NCBI RefSeq assembly: GCF_030409905.1
Contig: NZ_JAUFQT010000001.1
Location: forward strand, 2,459,001 to 2,523,000
From: Echinicola jeungdonensis
GTDB lineage: Bacteria; Bacteroidota; Bacteroidia; Cytophagales; Cyclobacteriaceae
Direction of reading: 5' to 3'
Length of the DNA stretch: 64,000 nt
Below the pieces are notes generated by a model. That model did not search any database. It saw only the letters and a program-made list of their open reading frames with translations, and was not told the origin of the DNA. Numbering within the stretch: position 1 is the stretch's first letter; each line of letters opens with the position of its first letter. The position numbers and the translations under genes are program-made. Positions 46,612 to 56,421 of this stretch are shown here, one piece after another.

Positions 46612-47934
46612 ATGCTTGAACAGTTTATCCGTCATATACGAGAAAAAAATCTTTTGGATACTGAAAAAAGGTACCTGCTCGCTATCAGCGGTGGTTTGGA
46701 TAGTGTATGCTTGGCCAAATTGCTTAAGCTAGGAGGGATTCCTTTTGCGATGGCCCATTGTAATTTTGGATTACGAGGGGAGGAAAGCAATGAAGATGAG
46801 GCCTTTGTCCGCTCATTAGCATCTGAATGGGGGGTGGAGGTATTTGTAAATAAAATGGAAACCAAAGCCTTTGCCGCTGAAAAAGGAATTTCTACCCAGA
46901 TGGCAGCCAGGGACCTTCGATACCAATGGTTTGGAGAATTGGCGAAAGAACACCATATGGATGGAATATTGGTTGCCCATCACGCCGATGATCAATTGGA
47001 AACCATTCTTCTTAACTTGTTAAGGGGGACAGGCATTGATGGAATATTCGGTATGGCAGAGGTAAGAGGCAATATAATCAGACCATTACTTACATTTGAC
47101 AGGGCCCAATTGGAGGGGTTTGCTGCAAAAGAAAAACTGGCTTGGCGGGAAGACAGCTCTAATGCCAAAAGTGATTACAAACGGAATTTTTTAAGAAATG
47201 AAGTTTTGCCATTGATAAAAAAGTTTGACCCAATGGCATTGGAAAACTTGAGTCAGAGTTTTACCCGACTAAAAGATGGAGGCAAGGCTTTTTTTTATTT
47301 GTATGAACAATGGTTAAATGAACATTTGGTTAGGGAAGGGGATTTCCAGTGCCTTCCTGCCAAGGTATTGGAAAACGTTCCTGGGCAAAAGTCTCTGTTG
47401 TTTTATTGGCTTAGGGAATTTGGGTTTAATGCTTCCCAGATGGATGATCTGTTGACTAGTATTTCCCTTGGAGAATCGGGGAAAAGTTTTTTCTCTGAGG
47501 GCTATTTGGTCAATTTGGACCGGGAATACATTTATTTGGGTGAAAAATCAAAAGAAACTCTGCCCACTCAAATTGATAAGACCGATTTTGGGTTTGAAGT
47601 TGGGGACAATTATTATGACCTTATGGTGCTGAGGGAAATGGATGAATTGGACAACAATCCACATAATGCCATGCTTGACCGGGATAAACTGAAGTTCCCC
47701 TTATTACTTAGAAAATGGGAGGAAGGGGATAAATTCCGGCCATTAGGGATGAGAAAATTTAAAAAAATAAGTGATTTTTTGATAGATTTGAAGGTACCCC
47801 TTATTCAGAAAAGAAAGGTAAGGGTACTGTGTACTGCCAATGGAGAGATTGCTTGGGTCATGGGATACAGGGTGGATGACCGTTTTAAACTTACATCTGC
47901 GACCAATACTGTGTTATATATAAAACAAAAATAG
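46612..47934 (+). CDS. tilS: tRNA(Ile)-lysidine synthetase
   Basis: Adds lysine to C34 of the AUA-reading tRNA(Ile), an essential decoding step. The ATP PP-loop SGGLDSVCLAKL is near residue 27, followed by AHCNFGLRGEES and HHADDQLETILLNLLRGTG. The C-terminal domain has LLRKWEEGDKFRPLGM. 440 residues. Divergent from the OstA-like gene across 49 bases and followed after 6 bases by a cNMP-binding protein gene. Confidence 0.95.
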   Translation: MLEQFIRHIREKNLLDTEKRYLLAISGGLDSVCLAKLLKLGGIPFAMAHCNFGLRGEESNEDEAFVRSLASEWGVEVFVNKMETKAFAAEKGISTQMAARDLRYQWFGELAKEHHMDGILVAHHADDQLETILLNLLRGTGIDGIFGMAEVRGNIIRPLLTFDRAQLEGFAAKEKLAWREDSSNAKSDYKRNFLRNEVLPLIKKFDPMALENLSQSFTRLKDGGKAFFYLYEQWLNEHLVREGDFQCLPAKVLENVPGQKSLLFYWLREFGFNASQMDDLLTSISLGESGKSFFSEGYLVNLDREYIYLGEKSKETLPTQIDKTDFGFEVGDNYYDLMVLREMDELDNNPHNAMLDRDKLKFPLLLRKWEEGDKFRPLGMRKFKKISDFLIDLKVPLIQKRKVRVLCTANGEIAWVMGYRVDDRFKLTSATNTVLYIKQK

Positions 47935-47940
47935 CTGAAG

Positions 47941-48456
47941 ATGCTTAATCCTTTTAAAAGAACTTACAGTGAATCGGAATTGGAATTATTTGATTTTTTA
48001 TCTAAAACCCAATTTTTCAATAAGTTGATGTATTCGGAGATGTACCATTTTTTATCCGCCATTCATTACCGTAAATACCTTAGGGGAGAAGTGGTTTTTT
48101 TTAGAAATGACCCCAGTCAGGCTTTGTACATTGTCAAAAAAGGATTAATCACCTTAAATATTGATATTAAAGATAACTTTGAAACCATCTTAAAGGTAAG
48201 GAAAGGAGTGGCATTTGGGGAAAATTCCCTTTTACAGGATGCAAAAAGAATTTACACTGCATTAGTGGAGTCTGAAGAAGCTGAATTGGTGGTTATTCCC
48301 AATTACGCTATCCAGGAGGTTTTTGACAGCAGTCCCAGGATCAAAGCCAAAATGCTGGATTCCCTGGCCGAGTTTTATAATAAAAATAATAACCAACTTT
48401 TTTCAGCTTACCAAAATTCTTTTGGCTTCTTTAATCTAAGACAAATGTTTGAGTAG
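47941..48456 (+). CDS. Cyclic nucleotide-binding domain protein without HTH
   Basis: A 171-residue protein with a cNMP-binding fold (about residues 25-135: FFNKLMYSEMYHFLS, EVVFFRNDPSQALYIVKKG, GVAFGENSLL) and a helical C-terminal tail. There is no helix-turn-helix, unlike Crp/Fnr regulators. The GENSLL segment resembles the phosphate-binding cassette but lacks an obvious RxA. It probably shares the tilS transcript. Function unknown. Confidence 0.8.
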   Translation: MLNPFKRTYSESELELFDFLSKTQFFNKLMYSEMYHFLSAIHYRKYLRGEVVFFRNDPSQALYIVKKGLITLNIDIKDNFETILKVRKGVAFGENSLLQDAKRIYTALVESEEAELVVIPNYAIQEVFDSSPRIKAKMLDSLAEFYNKNNNQLFSAYQNSFGFFNLRQMFE

Positions 48457-48707
48457 GTTGATTGCGAATTAGGATAAGGGGCAAAATTTAGTTGTTTTTT
48501 TGAAAGAAGGAAGCATATAAAAAATAGCTTTTGGGTGGGTTGTGAAGCCGTTTTTTGTGCAAATGTTGCGTAAATGCTTTTTGGTGGTTAAAAATCAGGG
48601 CGAAATCCATCAACAAATCAGGATATTGCTTTATTAAATAGGCATTGTTTAATATCTTAGCGGAGCTTTTCAAAAGTTCAATTCAAATTAAAAATCAATC
48701 ATAAATC

Positions 48708-49646
48708 ATGACTAAAGTAACCGTAGTTGGAGCTGGTAACGTAGGTGCAACTTGCGCCGATGTGTTGGCATACAGAGAAATCGCCGAAGAAATTGTTTTG
48801 GTGGATATTAAAGAAGGCGTAGCTGAAGGGAAAGCTTTGGACATTTGGCAAAAAGCCCCAATCAATGCTTATGATAGCAAAACTGTGGGCAGCACCAATG
48901 ATTACTCCAAAACTGCAGACTCTGATGTGGTGGTCATTACAAGCGGATTGCCTCGTAAACCTGGGATGACTCGTGATGATCTTATCGAAACCAATGCCGG
49001 TATCGTGAAGATGGTGACAGAAAATGTGATCAAGCATTCTCCAGAGGCCATCATCGTAGTAGTTTCCAACCCTCTTGATGTGATGACCTTCCAGGCTCAT
49101 CTAACTTCAAAAATGCCAAGAACCAAAGTATTGGGAATGGCGGGTATTTTGGATACTGCTAGATACAGGGCTTTTATAGCTGAGGAATTGGACATTTCTC
49201 CCAAAGAAATCCAAGCAATCTTAATGGGTGGTCATGGTGATACCATGGTTCCTCTCCCAAGATATACTACAGTAGCGGGTATCCCTGTTACTGAACTGAT
49301 CGCAAAGGATAAATTGGATGCCATCATCGAAAGGACCAAATTTGGTGGCGGTGAATTGGTGAAACTGATGGGTACTTCTGCATGGTATGCCCCAGGATCT
49401 GCTGCTGCACAAATGGTGGAATCCATCATCAAAAACCAAAAAAGAGTATTCCCAGTGTGCATTAAACTGGATGGCGAATACGGTATCGATGACTGTTACC
49501 TTGGTGTTCCTGTTATCCTTGGTAAGAATGGAGTTGAAAAAGTGATCGAACTGGATCTGAACGAGGAAGAAAAAGCCTTGTTGGAAACTTCAAGATCTCA
49601 CGTAAAAGAAGTAATGGGTGTATTGGAAAACATTGCCAGCAAATAA
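48708..49646 (+). CDS. mdh: Malate dehydrogenase
   Basis: NAD-dependent TCA-cycle enzyme, 312 residues, of the lactate dehydrogenase-like class. It has VVGAGNVGATCAD (cofactor loop), the malate-specific Arg in LPRKPGMTRDD, VSNPLDVMT and the catalytic GGHGDTMVPL. Monocistronic, with a clear terminator. Confidence 0.95.
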   Translation: MTKVTVVGAGNVGATCADVLAYREIAEEIVLVDIKEGVAEGKALDIWQKAPINAYDSKTVGSTNDYSKTADSDVVVITSGLPRKPGMTRDDLIETNAGIVKMVTENVIKHSPEAIIVVVSNPLDVMTFQAHLTSKMPRTKVLGMAGILDTARYRAFIAEELDISPKEIQAILMGGHGDTMVPLPRYTTVAGIPVTELIAKDKLDAIIERTKFGGGELVKLMGTSAWYAPGSAAAQMVESIIKNQKRVFPVCIKLDGEYGIDDCYLGVPVILGKNGVEKVIELDLNEEEKALLETSRSHVKEVMGVLENIASK

Positions 49647-49672
49647 TCCTTACTTGAAAAGTAATAACATTG

Positions 49673-49702
49673 AAAATCCCGGTTGAAAGGCCGGGATTTT
49701 TT
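49673..49702 (+). terminator. Terminator of mdh
   Basis: AAAATCCCGG (49673-49682) pairs with CCGGGATTTT (49691-49700), loop of 8, then T run. It lies 27 bases after the stop. Confidence 0.85.
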
Positions 49703-49791
49703 GTTTTTTTGCCTATAGGATAATTTGAAAGTACAAATGCATGTTTTTATTTTACGTCGATTTAAGATAAAATGAAAATGCTCCGGTGAAT

Positions 49792-52518
49792 ATGATCAAG
49801 CGAATATTGGTGATTGTTTTGGTAATCATCCTTGGCCTTGCAGGCTATTTATTTTATAGGTCTTCCTTTTTTACCAGACAATTGGATGCTGCTGATTTGG
49901 TTGGTTCCGATGCAATTTTTGTATTTGAAACTTCCGAGCCGGTAAATGTTTGGAATCAGCTTGTTAGTCAACCTATTTGGGGAAGGTTGTCAGATGTTCC
50001 TTCTCTTAAAGGGGTGGAAAAACAGCTAGGGGCTTTGGACAGTCTTACTGGGGCATCCGGGGAATTGGAAAATGCCCTCAGTGGCCACCAATTTATCGTT
50101 TCATTGCACCCCACTGCCAAATCAGAATTTGACTTTTTATTTTTGGTAGGATTTAAAAATCAAAAGCATACCGCATTTTTAAAATCCGTCCAGCCTAAAT
50201 CCCAGGGAAATGGTCAAATAAATTCCCGGAATTATAGTGGAGAAACTATTTTCGAATACCAGGATAAGGACCAGCAAACTGCGCTGAGCTATGCCCTGTT
50301 GGGCAATGTTTTGGTGGCAAGCTATAATTCCTTTTTGATTGAGGAGGCCGTAAGGCATGTAAAATCTGAAAAAATCAACAGTTTTAAAGATACTTATAAG
50401 GAGCTTTATAACTCGAGCTCAGTTCCCAAAGATAAGTTGGGGGTATTCCGGATGGGAAGTAAAGGGGTGGCAGCTTTTGTCCAGGGGATAACTCGTGAAA
50501 ATGATCTGGAATTTGTGCAGGATTTTTCCCAACATAATATGGCCGCCAACCTTGACCTGAAATTTGCCAAAAATAAGGTGTTTTTGGATGGTTTTACTTT
50601 TTACCTGGATGGCGAGCCAATGGATTTTACCACTTCAGAATCAGGAGGAGGGAGCTTGTTTAGCAATTATATTTCCAATAGGACGGCCTTATATTACCAA
50701 TATAATGTAGCTGATCCAAGTCAAGTGAAAGCCATTTACAACCATGCATTTGAACAAAAGAACACCCTTAAAGGTGAAATAGAAAAACATGTCCTCAACA
50801 AAGGGTTTATGAAAAATCTGACAGGGGAAATTGGCTATTTGACCCTGGAAGGAATGCCTAATATGGAGGCCGACAAAATCCTGATAATGAAATCCGTTAA
50901 TTTGAAGGAGCAGATCAATACCTTGAAAGCTTTTAGTTTAGAAATGAATCAAGGGGATTCCAGCCGGGTGATCAGTGATTACTATAAGGACAATGAAGTA
51001 TTTATGATTAACCTTCCGGAATTTCCCGGGCATTTGTTTGAAGGGCAGTTTATCGGTTTTCCCAGGACATTTGTAACGGGTTATGAGGATATGCTGGTTA
51101 TGAGTAATAATATCAAGGCCATTAAGGTGTTTTTAGATGATGTTTATAATGACAATACTTGGGGCAGGTCATTAGACCAAAGGCGCTTTTTAGATGGTAT
51201 TTCAAAAAATGCAGGGTTTAATTTTATCATCAATATTCCACGTTTTTGGAATACCATATTGCAAGTTACCACCCCGGAATGGCAGGCATTGCTACAAAAA
51301 TATGCCCCTCAGTTAAAGTCCATTGATTTGGTAGCTTTGCAATTAAGTGAGATCAATGATCATCAATATATGAACCTGGAGCTGGGGTATAACCTGGACC
51401 CCATAAAATCGGTGCAAGATATATTACTTGCCAAAAGTATGTCCATTCATTTTGGTGAATCTTTGACCTACGGTCCTCAGGCCATTGAAAATTTTAATGA
51501 TAAAAGCACAGATTTTTTGGTTCAGGATGAAATGAACCAAATTCATTTTTTCAATGATGAAGGGGAGAGGATTTTTGATAAGGGCCTCAACAGTCCCATA
51601 GTAGGTGATGTTTATCAAATAGACTATTACAAAAATGGAAAACTTCAGGTGTTATTTGCCACCGAAAAAGCCATTTATGCATTTGACCGACTAGGAGAAG
51701 CTTTGCCTGGGTATCCGATTCGTTTGCCAGAAGGTGAGAAACTAACCCATATGAGTTTGGTGGATTATAATAATACCCGGGATTACCGTTATTTTGTCGC
51801 CTTATCCAATGGTAATTTATATATCTTTGATAAAAGGGGAAATAACCTGGATGGCTGGACCCCGCGAAAAACCTCAGGAAGATTAGCAGCAAAGCCTGCC
51901 CATCACCGGCTTTCCGGAATTGGGGATTTTATGATAGCTTTAAATGAAAACGGAGAGCTTTACCTGATGAACAGGAGGGGACAGTTGCAAACTGGCGGGC
52001 CAGTGAACTTGGGGGAGGGGATCAGTACCGATTATGTTCTTATTCAAAGAGGGGATGAAGGAGAAACCCAGCTGGCCACCATTTCCGAAGAAGGAGAAGT
52101 GGTCAAGGTAAACTTTAGAGGAGAGTTGACCTATAGGAACCAGCTGGTTCGTCCGGACAAAAACACTCATTTTAGTTTAGTAAAAGACCAATCCGAGGAC
52201 CAATATTTATATGTGGTTCATGAATACAATAAAGTATCGGTTTTAAATGCCGAACAGGAGGAATTGTTTGAGAAAAATATGGTGTCAGATGATTTGGAAT
52301 TCCAGTTTTTCTCCTTTGGTTCTGATAAAAACATTTTTGTTATTATTGACAAGGTTCAGGAGTTCATATACTTATATAACCTTGAGGGTGAATTGCTCAA
52401 TACCCGCCCGATCAGTGGTAAAAATAAATTGGAAGTGAAATATTCAGGAAGCAAAAACGAATATAGTATATACGCCGTCAACCAAAACCAGTTTGCCGCC
52501 TATAAAATGCCACTTTAA
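49792..52518 (+). CDS. Membrane-anchored protein with C-terminal beta-propeller-like repeats, unknown function
   Basis: A 908-residue protein I cannot name. There is a signal-anchor helix at about residues 2-22, then a long periplasmic region with weak similarity to DUF3352-type proteins (about 30-540). From about 555 to the end there are repeats such as LYIFDKRGNNLDG, LYLMNRRGQLQ and IYLYNLEGELL, each spaced 40-50 residues, suggesting a PQQ/WD-like propeller. ATG 49792 (MIKRILVIV) is preferred to a GTG two codons upstream. An MscS-type channel gene follows after 52 bases on the same strand and may share its transcript. Confidence 0.75.
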   Translation: MIKRILVIVLVIILGLAGYLFYRSSFFTRQLDAADLVGSDAIFVFETSEPVNVWNQLVSQPIWGRLSDVPSLKGVEKQLGALDSLTGASGELENALSGHQFIVSLHPTAKSEFDFLFLVGFKNQKHTAFLKSVQPKSQGNGQINSRNYSGETIFEYQDKDQQTALSYALLGNVLVASYNSFLIEEAVRHVKSEKINSFKDTYKELYNSSSVPKDKLGVFRMGSKGVAAFVQGITRENDLEFVQDFSQHNMAANLDLKFAKNKVFLDGFTFYLDGEPMDFTTSESGGGSLFSNYISNRTALYYQYNVADPSQVKAIYNHAFEQKNTLKGEIEKHVLNKGFMKNLTGEIGYLTLEGMPNMEADKILIMKSVNLKEQINTLKAFSLEMNQGDSSRVISDYYKDNEVFMINLPEFPGHLFEGQFIGFPRTFVTGYEDMLVMSNNIKAIKVFLDDVYNDNTWGRSLDQRRFLDGISKNAGFNFIINIPRFWNTILQVTTPEWQALLQKYAPQLKSIDLVALQLSEINDHQYMNLELGYNLDPIKSVQDILLAKSMSIHFGESLTYGPQAIENFNDKSTDFLVQDEMNQIHFFNDEGERIFDKGLNSPIVGDVYQIDYYKNGKLQVLFATEKAIYAFDRLGEALPGYPIRLPEGEKLTHMSLVDYNNTRDYRYFVALSNGNLYIFDKRGNNLDGWTPRKTSGRLAAKPAHHRLSGIGDFMIALNENGELYLMNRRGQLQTGGPVNLGEGISTDYVLIQRGDEGETQLATISEEGEVVKVNFRGELTYRNQLVRPDKNTHFSLVKDQSEDQYLYVVHEYNKVSVLNAEQEELFEKNMVSDDLEFQFFSFGSDKNIFVIIDKVQEFIYLYNLEGELLNTRPISGKNKLEVKYSGSKNEYSIYAVNQNQFAAYKMPL

Positions 52519-52570
52519 TAACTGTTGAATATTGGCAATAATAATGGTTGGGGAAACGAAAGGATAATAA

Positions 52571-54250
52571 ATGTTTGAAATGAAAATAAATCTTCGTTTG
52601 TTTTTTTTGGGGCTATTTTTGGCCCTGGCATCATTATCAGAAGCTCAGGAAAATACTTCCATGCCTGCTCCTTTGTTATCGGATACGGTGAGGTATCAGA
52701 ATTTGACTTCACCTTATCATACGACATTAACCTTTTTTTATAATTTACAAGAGGATCACTATCACCCCCAAATAGCCTCAAAAACCCTTAATCTCCCTTC
52801 GGGTTTTGAAGGGAGTCCTGAAAAGTTGGCCGTAAAACTAAAACAGATCATTGATGGGATGGGGGTGTATGTGGAGATGGATGAAGTGCCTAATGATCCG
52901 AATTATGTGGACTCCACTCGTAATTTTCAAAGCAAATTCTTTATTGATTCAAATCGCCTACCCAGGGTGTTTTTGGAGAAGGATGGACAACAATGGAAAT
53001 TTTCTAAATTTACCGTTTCCCAAATCGATCAACTCCACAAGGAAACTTATCCATATGGGACAGATAAATTGTTGAACCTCTTACCGCAAATTGGCCATGA
53101 GGAGTATTTAGGGCTTCATTTGTGGCAGTTGGTAGGGATCTTTATCTTGGTGCTATTTGTCTTTAGTGCACATAAGCTTTTTACCTTTATTGTTGATCGG
53201 GTACTCTTTTATGTATTGGAAAGGTTTGGTTATGGGAAAGTGGCGGAAAAATACCTGCTTCCTGTTGCTAGAATTGTCAGTATTTATTTGATCGTTTTGC
53301 TGCTGGATATTTTCATCCGGGTCCTTCAGCTCCCTATAGAAATTGTTTCCTGGATTACCATAATACTCAATGCCGCAAAGCCATTTATTATTACCATCGT
53401 CTTTTACAAATTAGCTGATGTTTTGTCGGCATACTTTGAACGGCAGGCTGAAAAAACCCACTCCAACCTGGATGATCAATTGGTCCCATTGGTGAGGAAA
53501 ACCTTAAAAGCCTTTATCATCATCATAGGTTCCCTTTTTATTCTCCGGGATGGACTGCAATTGGATATCATTCCATTTCTTACCGGTTTATCCATTGGGG
53601 GCTTGGCATTTGCATTGGCAGCCCAGGACACCATCAAAAATTTCTTTGGATCCATCATGATTTTTATTGATAAGCCTTTTCAAGTGGGGGATTGGATTAC
53701 CAGTGGGGATGTGGATGGTACTGTGGAGGAGGTTGGGTTCCGATCTACTAGGGTCAGGACTTTCCGAAATTCCCTGATGTATATCCCTAATGGGAAAATT
53801 GCAGATGCCACCATTGATAACCATGGTTTGAGGCATTATAGAAGATTTTATTCCACCGTTACTATTACCTATGATACGCCACCGGAATTGATCAATATTT
53901 TTGTGGAAGGACTCAGGGAGATTGTTGTCAATCACCCAAATACCAGAAAAGATTATTACAATGTGTATTTTAATAACATGTCCGCATATAGCTTGGATAT
54001 CATGTTTTATATCTTTTTTGAAGTACCAACATGGCCTCAGGAATTGCATGCAAGACATGAAGTGCTAATCCAAATAGTAAAACTAGCAAAAAAACTAGGC
54101 GTTAATTTTGCCTTTCCAACCCAAACCTTGCATATGGATACCTTCCCGGAAAAAGAAGGTTGGAACCCCGTATATGAAAAGGATATGGGGAAATACAGGA
54201 ATAAGTTGGAAGAGTTTATTAAATCAGATATAGGGAAAGGTTCTAATTGA
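52571..54250 (+). CDS. MscS family mechanosensitive ion channel
   Basis: A 559-residue channel with a signal peptide (about residues 1-26), an extra periplasmic domain (about 27-175), membrane helices near 185-330, then the MscS pore helix (LSIGGLAFALAAQDTIKNFFG) and the cytoplasmic beta domain (DKPFQVGDWI, GTVEEVGFRSTRVRT, YIPNGKIADATI). It relieves turgor on osmotic down-shock. A second Met at codon 4 (52580) is an alternative start. Confidence 0.9.
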   Translation: MFEMKINLRLFFLGLFLALASLSEAQENTSMPAPLLSDTVRYQNLTSPYHTTLTFFYNLQEDHYHPQIASKTLNLPSGFEGSPEKLAVKLKQIIDGMGVYVEMDEVPNDPNYVDSTRNFQSKFFIDSNRLPRVFLEKDGQQWKFSKFTVSQIDQLHKETYPYGTDKLLNLLPQIGHEEYLGLHLWQLVGIFILVLFVFSAHKLFTFIVDRVLFYVLERFGYGKVAEKYLLPVARIVSIYLIVLLLDIFIRVLQLPIEIVSWITIILNAAKPFIITIVFYKLADVLSAYFERQAEKTHSNLDDQLVPLVRKTLKAFIIIIGSLFILRDGLQLDIIPFLTGLSIGGLAFALAAQDTIKNFFGSIMIFIDKPFQVGDWITSGDVDGTVEEVGFRSTRVRTFRNSLMYIPNGKIADATIDNHGLRHYRRFYSTVTITYDTPPELINIFVEGLREIVVNHPNTRKDYYNVYFNNMSAYSLDIMFYIFFEVPTWPQELHARHEVLIQIVKLAKKLGVNFAFPTQTLHMDTFPEKEGWNPVYEKDMGKYRNKLEEFIKSDIGKGSN

Positions 54251-54402
54251 TGAGTAGGGGCATGATCAGTTTTTTGTAAATTCAGTGTTGATTAAATGCA
54301 ATTTTTTGTAGGCAAAAATATGTTGCGATCAAGGAAAAGGTTGTGAAGCTTTTCTCTATACCCTTAGCCAAATATCCAACTAAATAATTTACTCTTATTA
54401 AC

Positions 54403-54436
54403 CTATTTGGATGTTATCCAACCGCATTCCAAATAG
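54403..54436. terminator. Hairpin between the convergent MscS and TVP38 genes
   Basis: CTATTTGGA (54403-54411) pairs with TCCAAATAG (54428-54436), 9 bp, loop 16. No clear T run, so its role as a terminator is uncertain. Confidence 0.35.
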
Positions 54437-54445
54437 AGGCATGCC

Positions 54446-55171
54446 TTAACCTTTTACCTTTTTGGTTGGGGATTTCTTCTTGAAAAAACGGAAAATCCCC
54501 CAAAGGCTCAATATCATCAGGGAAATTAAAATAAGGATTTGTCCATTGTTTTCCTGCCCCTCAAATGCTTGAATAAAAGATTCTGCATAGGTACCCAAGG
54601 TGAAAGCCATTAGCGTTCTGGGTAACATTCCCAAAGTGCCATATACCAAAACATTTTTCCAGCCGGTTTTTAACAATGCAAAAAGAAGATTAGAAAGGGC
54701 AAAAGGGATTACTGGGCTGATTCTGATATAAAAAATCAGTTTTCCCCATTTCCCTTTTTTATCTTGGATGAGCCGGTCAGCTTTTGGATAGTTGCTTAAA
54801 ATGATTTCCAAACTGTTCTGCCCAAGTCTTTTTCCCAAAAAATAACCCATCAGACTGGCCATAGCGTAGGCGATTACTAAAGGCAAAAAAGCCTTCCAAC
54901 CCCAAAGAAATCCAGTCGCAATAGCCAGGATGGTAGTAGGAGTAATGGCAAGCCCCATTAATAAGGCACCTGTTAAGGTTAGCCCGATTATTATTTCCGG
55001 AGCATAAAGATCATACTTGTTCCAATCAAGGCCATTGGTGTATAATCCCTTTAATAGCAAGCTGCTACCCAGGGTGGGAACCACCAAAACCCACAAAAAA
55101 GAGAAAGCAATGGCGGGGTTTTGTAAATGAATATCTTTAATCCGTTTTAAATAGGACTCTTTTTTAGGCAT
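54446..55171 (-). CDS. TVP38/TMEM64 (DedA/VTT-like) membrane protein
   Basis: A 241-residue polytopic protein with about five to six hydrophobic segments. The VTT-domain pattern is visible: a GFLWGWKAFLPLVIAYAMAS membrane stretch, GYFLGKRLG, and RISPVIPFALSNLLFAL. The charged C-terminal tail (FFKKKSPTKK) is cytoplasmic. Relatives are thought to be lipid scramblases or transporters. Stands alone between convergent and divergent neighbours. Confidence 0.85.
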   Translation of the reverse strand: MPKKESYLKRIKDIHLQNPAIAFSFLWVLVVPTLGSSLLLKGLYTNGLDWNKYDLYAPEIIIGLTLTGALLMGLAITPTTILAIATGFLWGWKAFLPLVIAYAMASLMGYFLGKRLGQNSLEIILSNYPKADRLIQDKKGKWGKLIFYIRISPVIPFALSNLLFALLKTGWKNVLVYGTLGMLPRTLMAFTLGTYAESFIQAFEGQENNGQILILISLMILSLWGIFRFFKKKSPTKKVKG

Positions 55172-55232
55172 TTTTAAAGTAAATCTGGGTCGAAATTAGG
55201 AAATTTATTTACATTAGCTCAGTTTGTTATCA

Positions 55233-55263
55233 TTGAAGTAAGTATTTAGCAATAATAGTTTTA
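55233..55263 (+). promoter_or_regulatory. Promoter of the cystathionine gamma-synthase/lyase family gene
   Basis: TTG (55233-55235), 20 bases, then TAGTTTTA (55256-55263), seven of eight against the TTG-N20-TAnnTTTG layout also seen before ilvD. The ATG is at 55270, so the predicted start of transcription is within a few bases of the start codon. Confidence 0.55.
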
Positions 55264-55269
55264 GCCATT

Positions 55270-56415
55270 ATGAAATTTGGAACAAAAGTGATTCATGCCG
55301 GTGTGAATCCAGACCCATCTACAGGGGCAATTATGACCCCGATTTTTCAAACCTCAACTTATGTGCAAAGTTCCCCAGGAAATCATCAGGGGTATGAATA
55401 TTCCCGGACCCACAACCCCACTCGAAATGCCTTACAGAATAGCCTGGCAGCCCTGGAAAATGGTAAGCATGGCCTTTGTTTTTCTTCTGGTATGGCTGCT
55501 ATTGATGCAATTTTAAAACTATTTCAACCCGGAGATGAGGTGATCAGCACCAATGATCTTTATGGGGGAACCTACCGATTGTTTACAAAGGTATTTGACA
55601 AATTTGGGATTAAATTCCATTTTGTTTCCATGGAAAACCCAGAATCTATTGAAAAGTATATTACCGATAAAACCAAAATGATTTGGGCAGAATCCCCTAC
55701 CAACCCTATGATGAATATCATCGATATAAAGGGTTTGGCCAAAATTGCCCAAAAACATAATGTGCTTTTAGGAGTGGACAATACTTTTGCTACACCTTAT
55801 CTCCAAACCCCAATGGATTTGGGAGCAGATCTGGTGATGCACTCTGTGACCAAATATTTGGGAGGACACTCTGATGTGGTAATGGGCGCCTTGGTAGTCA
55901 ATAATGATAAGTTGGCTGAGGATCTGTCCTTTATTCAAAATTCCTGCGGTGCAACACCTGGGCCACAGGATTGTTTTTTAGTGCTGCGGGGGATCAAAAC
56001 CTTACACCTGAGAATGGAAAGGCACTGTCAAAATGGTAAAACCATAGCCTCTTATTTAAGGAATCACCCCAAGGTGGAAAAGGTTTATTGGCCCGGTTTT
56101 GAAGATCATCCCAACCATCAGGTTGCTGCCAGTCAAATGAAAGATTTTGGAGGAATGATTTCTTTTACCCTGGCAGGCAATCAAATGGAAGATGCTTTTA
56201 CCATACTCAAAAATTTGAAAATATTTTCCCTGGCGGAATCATTGGGAGGTGTAGAGTCCCTTTGCGGTCATCCGGCTTCAATGACTCATGCCAGCATTCC
56301 CAAGGCGGAAAGGGAAAAAGTAGGCTTGTCCGACTCCCTTATAAGGCTAAGCGTTGGGGTAGAGGATGCAGAGGACCTGAAAAACGACCTTTTCAAGGCG
56401 TTGGACCAATTGTAA
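55270..56415 (+). CDS. Cystathionine gamma-synthase/gamma-lyase family PLP enzyme
   Basis: Cys/Met metabolism PLP-dependent enzyme, 381 residues. The N-terminal GTKVIHAGVNPDPSTGA and YEYSRTHNPTRNALQ, the phosphate-binding SSGMAAIDA, and the PLP lysine in HSVTKYLGGHSDVVMG are all present. The family covers cystathionine gamma-synthase (methionine synthesis) and gamma-lyase (cysteine synthesis), and the two are not separable by eye. Its terminator lies within the converging gene. Confidence 0.88.
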   Translation: MKFGTKVIHAGVNPDPSTGAIMTPIFQTSTYVQSSPGNHQGYEYSRTHNPTRNALQNSLAALENGKHGLCFSSGMAAIDAILKLFQPGDEVISTNDLYGGTYRLFTKVFDKFGIKFHFVSMENPESIEKYITDKTKMIWAESPTNPMMNIIDIKGLAKIAQKHNVLLGVDNTFATPYLQTPMDLGADLVMHSVTKYLGGHSDVVMGALVVNNDKLAEDLSFIQNSCGATPGPQDCFLVLRGIKTLHLRMERHCQNGKTIASYLRNHPKVEKVYWPGFEDHPNHQVAASQMKDFGGMISFTLAGNQMEDAFTILKNLKIFSLAESLGGVESLCGHPASMTHASIPKAEREKVGLSDSLIRLSVGVEDAEDLKNDLFKALDQL

Positions 56416-56421
56416 AAAAGG

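Noticed and set aside
48488..48673. 61-codon minus-strand frame between the cNMP-binding gene and mdh
   Set aside because: No recognisable motif, and it occupies the mdh promoter region. Most likely chance.
53588..54058. 156-codon minus-strand frame opposite the MscS gene
   Set aside because: Mirror of the conserved MscS beta domain; nothing recognisable in its translation.
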